Part shown: positions 21,545-29,474 of the stretch, piece by piece
Numbering within the stretch: the stretch's first letter is position 1
Layout: each line of letters opens with the position of its first letter
Assembly (NCBI GenBank): GCA_947258585.1
Contig: CAMYIZ010000004.1
Coordinates: 24,409-88,408, forward strand
Source: an uncultured Haliea sp.
GTDB lineage: Bacteria > Pseudomonadota > Gammaproteobacteria > Pseudomonadales > Halieaceae
Length of the DNA stretch: 64,000 nt
Reading direction: 5' to 3'
The notes under the pieces: model-generated
What the model saw: only the letters and a program-made list of their open reading frames with translations
Told to the model about the DNA's origin: nothing
The model's database searches: none
Position numbers and translations under genes: made by a program

Positions 21545-22887
21545 CACGCTGTGGTCAGGCGAGTTTCGCCCTCAGGCAGCTCTTCACGGGCGGGACCAAA
21601 TACCGCATACAGGAACAGCACCGCGGCTATGGAAACCACCAAGCCAGCCCCGAGGCGCATCCAGTAGAACAATTCCAGCTGCTGCTGCACCTCCATGTAA
21701 TTCATGCCCAGCACCCGCTGCAGATGAGTCTGGACCACCCCGGCAAAGGTCAGGGTGAAGGTCATGAAACACATGGCCGAGGTCATCAACCAGAAGCTCC
21801 ACATATTGAGAATCTGGTTGAAAGGCTGCAGCCGCCGCAGCTGGGGCATGGCGTAGGTAATCACGCCCAGCACCATCATGACATAGGCGCCGTAGAAGGC
21901 GAGGTGCCCGTGGGCTGCGGTGACCTGGGTGCCGTGGGTGTAGTAGTTGACCCAGTGCAGGGTGTGCATGAAGCCCCAGACACCTGCGCCAAAGAATGCC
22001 ACCGTGGCGCTGCCCAGAGTCCAGAGCATCGCGCTCTTGTTGGGGTGGTTGCGACGCCCTTTCCAGAACATGTAGAAGGCGAACATCACCATGGCGAAGA
22101 ACGGCGCCACTTCCAGGGTGGAGAAGAAGCTGCCGACAGGCTGCCAGTATGCGGGCGCACCGATCCAGTAGTAATGGTGGCCGGTACCCAGCAGACCGGA
22201 GAACAGCGCCAGGCCGATGATCACATACAGCCACTTCTCGATGATCTCTCGATCCACTCCGGTGAGCTTGATCAGCAAATAGGCCAGCAGTGACGCCATG
22301 ATCAGCTCCCAGACTCCCTCAACCCAGACATGCACGATCCACCACCAGTACAGCTTGTCCAGGGCCAGGTTGGACGGATTGTAGAACGCGAAGAACCAGA
22401 AGATGGCAGCCAGCCACAGGCCCAGCATGAGCACCGAGTTGATCGCCGTCTTGCGGCCCTTGTACAGGGTGATGCTGGTATTGTAGAGGAACATCAGGAA
22501 GGAAATGGTGATCAGGATCTTGGACCACAGCGGCTGCTCCAGAAACTCCCGGCCTTCATGGATGCCGAACTGGTAGCTGATCAGCGCGCCAGCGCCCGCC
22601 ACGGCGAAGATCGCCAGCTGGACATAGGCGATCATCGGGCTGTGGATGTCGCGCTCTGCCTCCTCCGGCAGGAGGAAGTAGGTGCAGCCCATGAAGCCCA
22701 TCAGCAGCCAGACGATGAGCAGGTTGGTGTGACTCATCCGCATGACGTGAAACGGCACCAGGTCCACCATGAACTCGGGCAGAACATAGACCGTCGCGGC
22801 GAGAATGCCGAAGATTACCTGTAGCGCAAACAGCGCCATGGCCACCGCAAAAAAGGGTAATGCCACCCGTTGGGTTTCGTATTTCAT
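21544..22887 (-). CDS. norB: Nitric oxide reductase large subunit NorB
   Basis: A 447-residue, about 12-helix membrane protein of the heme-copper oxidase superfamily that reduces two NO to N2O. Landmarks are FHVMRMSHTNLLIVWLLMGFMG (heme b ligand), WWIVHVWVEGVWELIMASLLAY (Fe-B site His and Glu), GTGHHYYWIGAPAYWQ, and the C-terminal HGHLAFYGAYVMMVLGVITYAMPQL heme-ligand pair. The length is normal for the cytochrome c-dependent cNor type, supported by the adjacent norC. It is followed by norQ with overlapping stop and start. Confidence 0.96.
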   Translation of the reverse strand: MKYETQRVALPFFAVAMALFALQVIFGILAATVYVLPEFMVDLVPFHVMRMSHTNLLIVWLLMGFMGCTYFLLPEEAERDIHSPMIAYVQLAIFAVAGAGALISYQFGIHEGREFLEQPLWSKILITISFLMFLYNTSITLYKGRKTAINSVLMLGLWLAAIFWFFAFYNPSNLALDKLYWWWIVHVWVEGVWELIMASLLAYLLIKLTGVDREIIEKWLYVIIGLALFSGLLGTGHHYYWIGAPAYWQPVGSFFSTLEVAPFFAMVMFAFYMFWKGRRNHPNKSAMLWTLGSATVAFFGAGVWGFMHTLHWVNYYTHGTQVTAAHGHLAFYGAYVMMVLGVITYAMPQLRRLQPFNQILNMWSFWLMTSAMCFMTFTLTFAGVVQTHLQRVLGMNYMEVQQQLELFYWMRLGAGLVVSIAAVLFLYAVFGPAREELPEGETRLTTA

Positions 22888-22935
22888 TGCCTGCTCCTCT
22901 GCCTGCTTGACTGCCCGGTGCTCAGGATCGCGTCT

Positions 22936-23388
22936 TCAACCCACCGGGTGTGGCGGCCAGCCCTGGGTATCGATGGAATCGGCCCAGCGGAAAAAATCCA
23001 CCAGGTCGTCCAGTTCTTGTTCGGTCATCTCGAAGTAGGGCATCTGCCGGCGCCCGGGCACATTCAGGGGTTGAGCCCTGATCCAGCCCTTGATGCCTGC
23101 GCGCGCTGCGTCGGGGTTGTCGCGGCCGCCGTAGCGGGTCCAGACATTGCCCAGCTCCGGGGCAAAGTACGCCCCCTCGCCTATCAGCGTGTGACAATTG
23201 ATACAGCTATGCTTCTCCCACACGTGTTTGCCGGCAGCGACGGAATCCGTCAGCCCCTCGCGGTCGGTAGAGACATTTACCATGTACCAGTGACTGTGCG
23301 CGGTGAGTGCAGCGAAGACCAGAAAGAAAAACAGCGATCCGCCAAAGAAGATATTGCGCGCCGCTGACCGTGTGAGCGAGTCCATCAT
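22936..23388 (-). CDS. norC: Nitric oxide reductase cytochrome c subunit NorC
   Basis: A 150-residue membrane-anchored monoheme cytochrome c. One N-terminal helix (about residues 13-32, NIFFGGSLFFFLVFAALTA) leads to a periplasmic domain with the heme site SCINCHTLIGEGAYFAPELGNV (C62, C65, H66) and a distal Met in RRQMPYFEMTEQELDDLVDF. It delivers electrons from periplasmic cytochromes to NorB. The ATG at 23388 has AGGGGA 6 bases upstream; the longer frame to 23523 runs through the promoter. First gene of norCBQD. Confidence 0.95.
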   Translation of the reverse strand: MMDSLTRSAARNIFFGGSLFFFLVFAALTAHSHWYMVNVSTDREGLTDSVAAGKHVWEKHSCINCHTLIGEGAYFAPELGNVWTRYGGRDNPDAARAGIKGWIRAQPLNVPGRRQMPYFEMTEQELDDLVDFFRWADSIDTQGWPPHPVG

Positions 23389-23452
23389 GCCAGATCCCCT
23401 TCTCGCGCTGTATTTCCCGGAAAGAGAAATCGCTGCCAGAGCCGTTGGTCTT

Positions 23453-23473
23453 AAAGTGCATATAATATACTTT
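23453..23473. promoter_or_regulatory. Candidate NsrR operator upstream of norC
   Basis: A 21-bp dyad with outer arms AAAGT and ACTTT and an inner TGCATATAATATA core, centred about 75 bases before the norC ATG. TTAAAGTGCA at its left edge parallels TTAAGATGCA at nirS and nirI. The AT-rich core also looks like a -10 element (TATAAT), so a repressor here would block the promoter. Confidence 0.5.
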
Positions 23474-23567
23474 TTTAGATTCTCACACCAATTTCCCACT
23501 GGCGTCAACCGCGCTTCGAGCACTGACCGGTGGATTCGCCTCTCGACGCGGACTGTCGTGCGAAAAC

Positions 23568-23581
23568 CTGATCCATATCAA
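23568..23581 (-). promoter_or_regulatory. FNR/DNR-type box between norC and nsrR
   Basis: On the minus strand TTGATATGGATCAG matches the FNR/DNR consensus TTGAT-N4-ATCAA except for the last base. It would give anaerobic or NO-responsive activation. It is about 180 bases before norC and 190 before nsrR, farther than the usual -41.5 position unless the transcript start lies well upstream. Confidence 0.45.
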
Positions 23582-23770
23582 CCCCGAACTCGAGCTGCAG
23601 GGGCGATGATGTGTATCGGAGCGGCGCAAGCTTAAGGAACGCGTTGTTATCGATCGAGGGTTGCCGATAGAATGCGACAGCTTGAAGTTCACCCCCGAGA
23701 GGATTTCGCCAACCACGCTTCTGGCCAGGACAGCCGACGGTGGTTACCCGCCTAACTGCAGGGCTGAAAG

Positions 23771-24223
23771 ATGCGCTTGACCCAATATACGGACTACGCC
23801 CTCCGTACCCTGATTTACCTGGCGGTGGAGACCGGCCGCCGCCATACCATCCGCGATGTCGCGGAAGCCTATGGTGTCTCGCGACATCACCTGACCAAGG
23901 TAGTCCAGCACCTGCACCACCACGGCTTCGTGGATGCGACCCGCGGCAAGGGTGGCGGCATTACCCTGGCCCGCCCCGCCCGTGACATCGCGGTCGGCGA
24001 CGTCTTCCGCAAAATGGAGACCTCCAGCGCCCTGGTGGAATGTTTCCAGCACGGTGGCGAATGCGCTATCCAGGGCGACTGTGGCCTCGCCCCGGCCCTG
24101 CGTGAAGCCCTGAATGCGTTCACCAGCGTACTGGATGGCTACACTCTGGAAGAGCTTGTCGATAACCGGCAGCACCAGCTGCGGAAAATACTCCGGATTC
24201 CCCTGGTGACGCTCGACCAGTGA
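23771..24223 (+). CDS. nsrR: NsrR-type Rrf2 family NO-sensing repressor
   Basis: A 150-residue Rrf2 regulator. The winged helix covers about residues 2-65 (LTQYTDYALRTLIYLA, HTIRDVAEAYGVSRHHLTKVVQHL, DATRGKGGGITLA). The three Fe-S ligand cysteines are in VECFQHGGECAIQGDCGL at C91, C98 and C104, which is the NsrR spacing rather than that of IscR. NsrR carries a [4Fe-4S] or [2Fe-2S] cluster that NO destroys, releasing repressed NO-defence genes. Its position divergent from norC and the AAGATGCA-type dyads nearby support this call. Confidence 0.93.
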   Translation: MRLTQYTDYALRTLIYLAVETGRRHTIRDVAEAYGVSRHHLTKVVQHLHHHGFVDATRGKGGGITLARPARDIAVGDVFRKMETSSALVECFQHGGECAIQGDCGLAPALREALNAFTSVLDGYTLEELVDNRQHQLRKILRIPLVTLDQ

Positions 24224-24321
24224 CGGGCGCGCCAACGACCCATGAGACAGATCAATGCAGGGGAATGCCAGATGACGCTAGTCTGTACCCGAGTTTCGGT
24301 CATTCACGCCGGGGAGCGCAG

Positions 24322-25203
24322 ATGAAAGACACACATGCCAGGCCACCGCTCATCGCTACTTTGCTGGCAGAACATGTGCATCTGGCCAGAATCATGGAAC
24401 TGATGGCCGCGCAGCTGGATGAGCTGGCCAATGGCGCAGCAAGCGACAGTCATGTGCTCTACGAAACCGTGTCCTACATGGTGAACTGGGCGGATCGCTA
24501 CCATCATCCACGGGAAGACCTGATCTACGGCCGCGCGGCAGAGCTGGACGGACAGCTGGCGGATGATGTCGACAGCCTGCAGCGCCAGCACGACGCCATG
24601 GCGGGCAAGGCGCAGGCTCTGCAGCAGTTGATCGCCGACTGGCGCCGCGGTGGCGTTGACAGCGAGGCCGTGGTGAATGCCGGGCGCGCCTATATCGACC
24701 ACAGCCGGGCCCACATGCGCAGCGAGGAGGAACTGGTGTTTCCCCGGATTGAATCCGTGCTGACCGCGGCAGACTGGCGCGAACTGGAGCTCGACGATCG
24801 CCTGCGCCCCGCCAGCGACCCGGTGTTCGGGCCGAGAATCGACCGCGAGTTCAGGAACCTGCGGCGCAAGCTGCGCCGGGGTGCACGGCGGCGGATTGAA
24901 GAGAGCGTGCTGGCGGAGTGGACGGGGCTGGAGGCAATACTGGAATCCCTGGAGGTGCTCGGCAGCGCCAATCACAGCGCGGCGCAGGAGACAGCCGCGG
25001 CATTGCGTACAGCGCTGGGTGACTCACTGCGCATCCTGCGCGAGACACCACTGACGGCCGCCCCGCGCTGCGCCATCAACAACACCCGCGTCGCCGGGCG
25101 CTGGCTGGGCGCAGTAGCCGGTATCGCCAGGGATGCCGCAGAGGACCTGTCGCGCATCAGCCGTGAACGGCGCCGGCAACTGAACAGACTGAACTCAGCC
25201 TGA
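24322..25203 (+). CDS. Hemerythrin HHE-domain protein with long helical C-terminus
   Basis: A 293-residue protein. Residues about 10-150 form a hemerythrin-like four-helix bundle: LLAEHVHLARIMELM, VNWADRYHHPREDLIYGRA, LQRQHDAMAGKA and IDHSRAHMRSEEELVFPRIE supply the di-iron ligands. The C-terminal about 140 residues are helical and Arg-rich, without a known domain. HHE proteins such as YtfE/DnrN repair NO-damaged iron centres or bind O2/NO. The location right after nsrR suggests the same job here. The start at 24322 has GGGGAG 5 bases upstream; the longer frame overlaps nsrR. Confidence 0.82.
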   Translation: MKDTHARPPLIATLLAEHVHLARIMELMAAQLDELANGAASDSHVLYETVSYMVNWADRYHHPREDLIYGRAAELDGQLADDVDSLQRQHDAMAGKAQALQQLIADWRRGGVDSEAVVNAGRAYIDHSRAHMRSEEELVFPRIESVLTAADWRELELDDRLRPASDPVFGPRIDREFRNLRRKLRRGARRRIEESVLAEWTGLEAILESLEVLGSANHSAAQETAAALRTALGDSLRILRETPLTAAPRCAINNTRVAGRWLGAVAGIARDAAEDLSRISRERRRQLNRLNSA

Positions 25204-25944
25204 GACCGGCGAGGGTTCGGCGCACCCCTGTCGTTCGGGTGGCGGCTCCGCCAGAGCAACACAGTTGCGCCCCGCGTCCTTGGCCCGGTACAGGGCGGTG
25301 TCCGCTGCGTGATAGAAAGCCTCGGCGGACATATCGGCGGCATGGCCCGCCACCCCGATGCTGCAGCTGACCTGCGGCGGTGGCTCCAGCCCCGGGAACT
25401 CCAGCGCGGCAATCTGCTGGCGCAGCCGTTCGATGATAACAGCGCCGGCCTGCAGCGAGGTCATGGGCAGCAGGACCCCGAATTCCTCCCCGCCCAGGCG
25501 GCCCACGCTGTCGGAGCGCCGCAGCCGTGATTGCATGACCGCAGCGATGCGCACCAGCACTTCGTCGCCAGCGGTATGGCCGTAGCTATCATTGATGTCC
25601 TTGAAATGATCCACGTCCAGCACCGCCAGACACAGCGGCTGCCCATACCGGGATGCCATCGCCGTGCTACTGTCCAGCAACTCGAAGAAGTGACGCCGGT
25701 TGGGGATCAGGGTGAGATGGTCGGTGCGCGACTCCCGCCGCAGCAGCGCGGTCAGCTTGCGCTGGCGACGATACAGGACCAGCACGATGGCCAGGGTAAA
25801 GGCCATCATTGCCAACAGCACGGACAGCGTCGTTTCCGTAACCGAAGCACCCAGCAGTTGCTGGGCTGCCGCCATGGGGGCGCTCAGCAGGAGCGGCGGC
25901 GCCGCCCACAATGGGGCACCGCCGCCGGGGCCACGCGGCGCCAC
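25195..25944 (-). CDS. Membrane-anchored GGDEF diguanylate cyclase
   Basis: A 249-residue protein with an N-terminal hydrophobic segment, one clear transmembrane helix (TLSVLLAMMAFTLAIVLVLY) and a C-terminal GGDEF domain: DHLTLIPNRRHFFEL, LAVLDVDHFKDINDSYGHTAGDEVL, the active site VGRLGGEEFGVLLP and SCSIGVAGH. An intact GGEEF predicts active c-di-GMP synthesis. There is no sensory domain beyond the short periplasmic part. The start is uncertain: GTG 25944 gives a signal-like N-terminus, while ATG 25875 gives 226 residues. Its end overlaps the convergent hemerythrin gene by 9 bases. Confidence 0.85.
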   Translation of the reverse strand: MAPRGPGGGAPLWAAPPLLLSAPMAAAQQLLGASVTETTLSVLLAMMAFTLAIVLVLYRRQRKLTALLRRESRTDHLTLIPNRRHFFELLDSSTAMASRYGQPLCLAVLDVDHFKDINDSYGHTAGDEVLVRIAAVMQSRLRRSDSVGRLGGEEFGVLLPMTSLQAGAVIIERLRQQIAALEFPGLEPPPQVSCSIGVAGHAADMSAEAFYHAADTALYRAKDAGRNCVALAEPPPERQGCAEPSPVSG

Positions 25945-25973
25945 CTTATGGAACCCCAGAGCGGATCTCGCGG

Positions 25974-26429
25974 TCAGGCTGCTGGCAGTTCCGATGTGCA
26001 GTGAGCACAGCGGGTTGCCTTGAGCGGAATGCGAGACAGACAGTGGGGGCACTCTTTGTCGGAGGGCGCCGCCGGGGGAGCTTCCTCCTCGCGCTTCATG
26101 CGATTGAGACCCCGAATCAGCAGGAAGACGGCAAAGGCCACAATCAGGAAACTGATGACGGCGTTGATAAACAGGCCGTAGCTGACCGTGACAGCACCGG
26201 CGGACTGGGCGCTGGCAAGTGTGGCGTAGGGCCCTGCAACGGAACCCTCTTTCAGGGTGATAAACAGGTCGGAAAAATCCACGCCGCCCAGCAACAGGCC
26301 GATCGGCGGCATCATGACATCGCTCACCAGGCTTTTTACGATGGTCCCGAACGCGCCACCGATGATGATTCCCACAGCCATGTCGACGACATTGCCGCGC
26401 ATCGCAAATTCCTTGAAGTCCTTCAGCAT
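25974..26429 (-). CDS. mscL: Large-conductance mechanosensitive channel MscL with C-terminal zinc ribbon
   Basis: A 151-residue channel. The N-terminal amphipathic helix [31 protein letters not shown] and TM1 are classical MscL, TM2 is [18 protein letters not shown], and the helical tail follows. The last 28 residues add [19 protein letters not shown], a two-CxxC zinc-ribbon-like module absent from E. coli MscL but seen in other bacteria. It opens on hypo-osmotic shock to release solutes. GGGGA precedes the ATG at 26429. The downstream GGDEF gene is on the same strand 29 bases away. Confidence 0.93.
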   Translation of the reverse strand: MLKDFKEFAMRGNVVDMAVGIIIGGAFGTIVKSLVSDVMMPPIGLLLGGVDFSDLFITLKEGSVAGPYATLASAQSAGAVTVSYGLFINAVISFLIVAFAVFLLIRGLNRMKREEEAPPAAPSDKECPHCLSRIPLKATRCAHCTSELPAA

Positions 26430-26602
26430 AGCCAATTCCCCGAGATAATTATTGAGCGTGTCAGGTGCGGGCCGACACGCCCGAAACCCTGACTCTCCTA
26501 ATCTTGCACCGCCATGGCAGAAACGCAAGCAAATTGTCGATCCCACCCGACCGGGGCGCCAATTCTGCTAGACTGGTCGCCTACCTCAACAGGAAGCCCG
26601 TT

Positions 26603-28252
26603 TTGCAGCGTGCCACTCACAGCAATTCCCGCGAGCCCCGCAACGCGGGGCGACTCTTCAGCCTGGCACTCTGGTCATTGCTCCTGGCCCCGGCGCTGGT
26701 GCAGGCTGAAGAACCGGCAACGCAGACTGGACTCACGGCCCCGGCGGAGACCGGCAGCGAGCCGGACGCCGCGGCAGCGACCGGGGCGAATCGCGCGATA
26801 GCGCCGGAGCCTGAACCAAAGCCGGAGCCAGAGACAGAGCCGGAACCGGAACCGGAACAGGAGCCAGAGCCAGAGCCAGAGCCAGAGCAAGAGCAAGAGC
26901 AAGAGCCAGAACCAGAGCCAGAGCCAGAGCCGGCAACGGAAGCGGCAACGGAAGCGGGTGATGTTGCCGCGAGCGCGGGGGAGGAAGAGGCTGGTGAGGC
27001 GGAACGGGCAGCACTACCCAAGGCCCGCAACATGCCCCTGGACGAACCGATCACGTCCGTCGCCACGCCCGAACCCGCCACGACCCGGGAGCAGCAAGTT
27101 GGCCGCAACCTGGTGCTGCTGGGCACCGAGGTGCCGCCCAGAACCTCGACCCGGCTGTCCTGGGCGCCCAAGCAATCCTTCGAGGGCATCTACATCGCCA
27201 CGCCGGTGCTCGTGGTCAACGGGGTCGAACCGGGCCCCACCCTGTGCCTCACCGCGGCCTTGCACGGCGACGAACTCAACGGGATCGAAACCGTTCGCCG
27301 GGTGCTCTACAACCTGGACCCGGGCAAACTCAAGGGCGCGGTGATCGGCGTACCCATCGTCAACCTGCAGGGTTTCCACGCCGGCTCACGCTACCTCAGC
27401 GACCGCCGCGATCTCAATCGCTACTTCCCGGGCGACCCGGATGGCAGCTCGGCCTCGCGCCTGGCCTATTCCTTCTTTCACGAGGTTATTGCCCACTGCA
27501 GTGCCTTGGTCGACCTGCACACCGGGTCGTTCTATCGCACCAACCTGCCGCAATTACGCGGAGACCTGCGCGACCCGAAAGTGCTGGAGCTGACCAAGGG
27601 CTTCGGCTCTACCGTGGTGGTGCACAGTGAGGGCACCTCGGGCACCCTGCGGCGCTCGGCAGTCGAAGCCGGCATCCCCGCCGTCACCATGGAGGCAGGC
27701 GGCCCCTCGGTGCTCGACGAGGAGAGCGTCAGTCACAGTGTGAAGGGTGTCCGCACCCTGCTGAACCACCTCGGGATGACCGCCCGTTTCAGCCTCTGGG
27801 GCGATCCGGAGCCGGTGTACTACAACTCGGTCTGGCAGCGGGCGCCGGTGGGCGGGATTGTCTTCAGCCGCGTCACGCTGGGGCAGACGGTGAAGAAAGG
27901 CGATGTCCTTGGCACCGTCACCAATCCCATCACCAACGTCCGCACCCGGATTGTCTCCAGTTACAACGGCCGGATTATCGGCATGGCCCTGAACCAGGTC
28001 GTCCAGCCGGGCTTTGCCACGCACCATATCGGCATCGCCGCGGGCAAGGGCAAGGTCAGCGCGCCGGCCGCTGTCGCTGGCGACCAGGGTATTGCCAGCG
28101 AGCCCGCCGCGGGCCACGACGGTGGTGACAATGGCTCCAGGGAACAGACTGCAGCAGGGGGATCATCCGCCGCCGCCACGGTGGTCGAGGAGAGCCACAC
28201 CCAGCCGCTGGAAGAACCCGAGGATGAAGACAGCGAACTGGCCGAGGACTAG
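26603..28252 (+). CDS. Secreted succinylglutamate desuccinylase/aspartoacylase-type (M14) hydrolase with Glu-Pro linker
   Basis: A 549-residue exported protein. A signal peptide (about residues 15-35) is followed by an acidic Glu-Pro/Glu-Gln repeat tract at about residues 68-111, and a catalytic domain with zinc ligands HGDELNGIE (H221, E224) and VDLHTG (H306) plus SDRRDLNRYFPGDPDG. The C-terminal domain has a biotinyl-lipoyl-like GQTVKKGDVLGTVTNP. A second acidic tail ends the protein. Relatives cleave N-acyl amino acids or similar amides. The start is inferred as TTG 26603 with AGGAAG 6 bases upstream. It overlaps the convergent MFS gene by 4 bases. Confidence 0.83.
   Translation: MQRATHSNSREPRNAGRLFSLALWSLLLAPALVQAEEPATQTGLTAPAETGSEPDAAAATGANRAIAPEPEPKPEPETEPEPEPEQEPEPEPEPEQEQEQEPEPEPEPEPATEAATEAGDVAASAGEEEAGEAERAALPKARNMPLDEPITSVATPEPATTREQQVGRNLVLLGTEVPPRTSTRLSWAPKQSFEGIYIATPVLVVNGVEPGPTLCLTAALHGDELNGIETVRRVLYNLDPGKLKGAVIGVPIVNLQGFHAGSRYLSDRRDLNRYFPGDPDGSSASRLAYSFFHEVIAHCSALVDLHTGSFYRTNLPQLRGDLRDPKVLELTKGFGSTVVVHSEGTSGTLRRSAVEAGIPAVTMEAGGPSVLDEESVSHSVKGVRTLLNHLGMTARFSLWGDPEPVYYNSVWQRAPVGGIVFSRVTLGQTVKKGDVLGTVTNPITNVRTRIVSSYNGRIIGMALNQVVQPGFATHHIGIAAGKGKVSAPAAVAGDQGIASEPAAGHDGGDNGSREQTAAGGSSAAATVVEESHTQPLEEPEDEDSELAED
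26806..26940 (+). repeat. Glu-Pro/Glu-Gln coding microrepeat
   Basis: Iterated GAGCCA/GAGCCG and GAGCAA hexamers encode an (EP)n-(EQ)n tract inside the M14-type hydrolase gene. Hexamer slippage would change linker length without breaking the frame, so the number of units is expected to vary between strains. Confidence 0.85.
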
Positions 28253-29445
28253 CCTCGCGGGCCGCGGGTCACAAACTGTCCGCGTTCATCCACTTCCAGC
28301 AACAGGCGCCGTCCCGCCAACAGCGCGAGACCTATGGACACCGCCACCACCGCAGTCAGGACCATCCAGATCCCGGTCAGGGAAACATTGAGCTGCAGCA
28401 TGATACCCACCCCGAGCGGGCCCAGCGCGGCCAGACAGTAGCCTATCCCCTGGGTCATGCCGGACAGCTGACCGGCCACCGCCGGCGTGGCGCTACGCAG
28501 TACCAGCAGGGTCAGGGCCAGGCTGAAACTGCCTCCCTGGCCGATACCCAGGGCCACGACGCCGGGCCAGCCCAGCACCGCGGGCCCCTGTAGCAAACAG
28601 TAAAATCCCACGGCAATCAGCAGCAGCAGGATGACCAGGGCCGGACGCTGGTCACGGCCCAGGCGCGCCAACCACGGTGCCGCCAGGGCCGCGAACAGTT
28701 GCACAAACACCGATGCTCCGAGCAACAGCCCGGCTTCGGCCTCACCGACCCCGCGGCGCTGCAGCAGCACTGGCAGCCAGCCGAATACGATGTAGGCCAG
28801 GGAGGACTGGGCGCCCATCAACAGGGTCACCTGCCAGGCCAGAGGCGAACGCAGCAGACCGCGTCCGGGCCGCACCTGCTGCCGCACCACCCGGTCCGGG
28901 ACCGGATGCGGCGCGCTCAGGCGCCAGCAAACCAGGGTCAGCAATGCCAGCAAGGACCAACTGCCCAGGCTGCGCTGCCAACTGCCCAACCACTCGGCCA
29001 GGGGAATGCTCAGGCCCGCGCCCAGCGCGCCACCCAGGCACAGTGCCATGGTGTACACCCCGGTCATCAGGTCCGCACCCCGGGGCAGATCGCGCTTCAC
29101 CAGCACCGGCAGCACCGTGCCGGCGATGCCGATCGCCGCACCCACCAGGGCAGTGCCGGCGAACAGGGGCCAGACACTGGCGCTCGCCCGCAGCGCCAGC
29201 GCCGCGGCCAGCAGCAACAGGGCCAGCGACAGGGTGCGCTCGAGACCGATACGCCGCGACAGCCAGGGCGCCAGCGGCGCGAACAGGCCCAGGCACAGCA
29301 CCGGCAGGGTGGTCAGGGCGCCGATGGCGGCGGCCGGCAAGCCGGTCTCCGCCTGCACCCGGGCGAGCAACGGCGCCAGGGAGGACAGTGCCGGCCGCAG
29401 GTTCAGGCCCACCAGCACCAGCAACACGATCAGGCCCGGGCGCAC
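28249..29445 (-). CDS. CynX/NimT-family MFS transporter
   Basis: A 398-residue protein with about 12 transmembrane helices. The N-terminus VLVGLNLRPALSSLAPLL and the first-half motif LSRRIGLERTLSLALLLL are typical of the cyanate/2-nitroimidazole (CynX/NimT/YycB) branch of the major facilitator superfamily. It probably exports or imports a small anion or organic molecule; the substrate is unknown. The GTG at 29445 has GGGGAAG upstream. It follows the HlyD gene by 29 bases on the same strand but is functionally unrelated by appearance. Confidence 0.88.
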   Translation of the reverse strand: MRPGLIVLLVLVGLNLRPALSSLAPLLARVQAETGLPAAAIGALTTLPVLCLGLFAPLAPWLSRRIGLERTLSLALLLLAAALALRASASVWPLFAGTALVGAAIGIAGTVLPVLVKRDLPRGADLMTGVYTMALCLGGALGAGLSIPLAEWLGSWQRSLGSWSLLALLTLVCWRLSAPHPVPDRVVRQQVRPGRGLLRSPLAWQVTLLMGAQSSLAYIVFGWLPVLLQRRGVGEAEAGLLLGASVFVQLFAALAAPWLARLGRDQRPALVILLLLIAVGFYCLLQGPAVLGWPGVVALGIGQGGSFSLALTLLVLRSATPAVAGQLSGMTQGIGYCLAALGPLGVGIMLQLNVSLTGIWMVLTAVVAVSIGLALLAGRRLLLEVDERGQFVTRGPRG

Positions 29446-29474
29446 TACCGCCGCTTCCCCACTGACATACCGGC

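Larger units (their letters stand above)
23389..23770. promoter_or_regulatory. Divergent norC / nsrR regulatory region
   Basis: A 382-base gap with no convincing gene. It holds an AT-rich dyad at 23453-23473 close to norC, and an FNR/DNR-like box at 23568-23581 roughly midway between the two genes. The nsrR-proximal part is GC-rich with no clear promoter. Confidence 0.7.

Noticed and set aside
23483..23716. Possible 77-codon gene in the norC-nsrR gap
   Set aside because: Ser/Arg-rich composition, no ribosome site, and it covers the regulatory dyads.
24220..24321. Longer start for the HHE protein overlapping nsrR
   Set aside because: The ATG at 24322 has GGGGAG at 5 bases and begins just before the hemerythrin helix; the extension lacks conserved features.
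26617..27189. Minus-strand Ser/Gly-rich repeat frame
   Set aside because: It is the complement of the Glu-Pro repeat in the M14-type hydrolase, which has catalytic motifs in frame.
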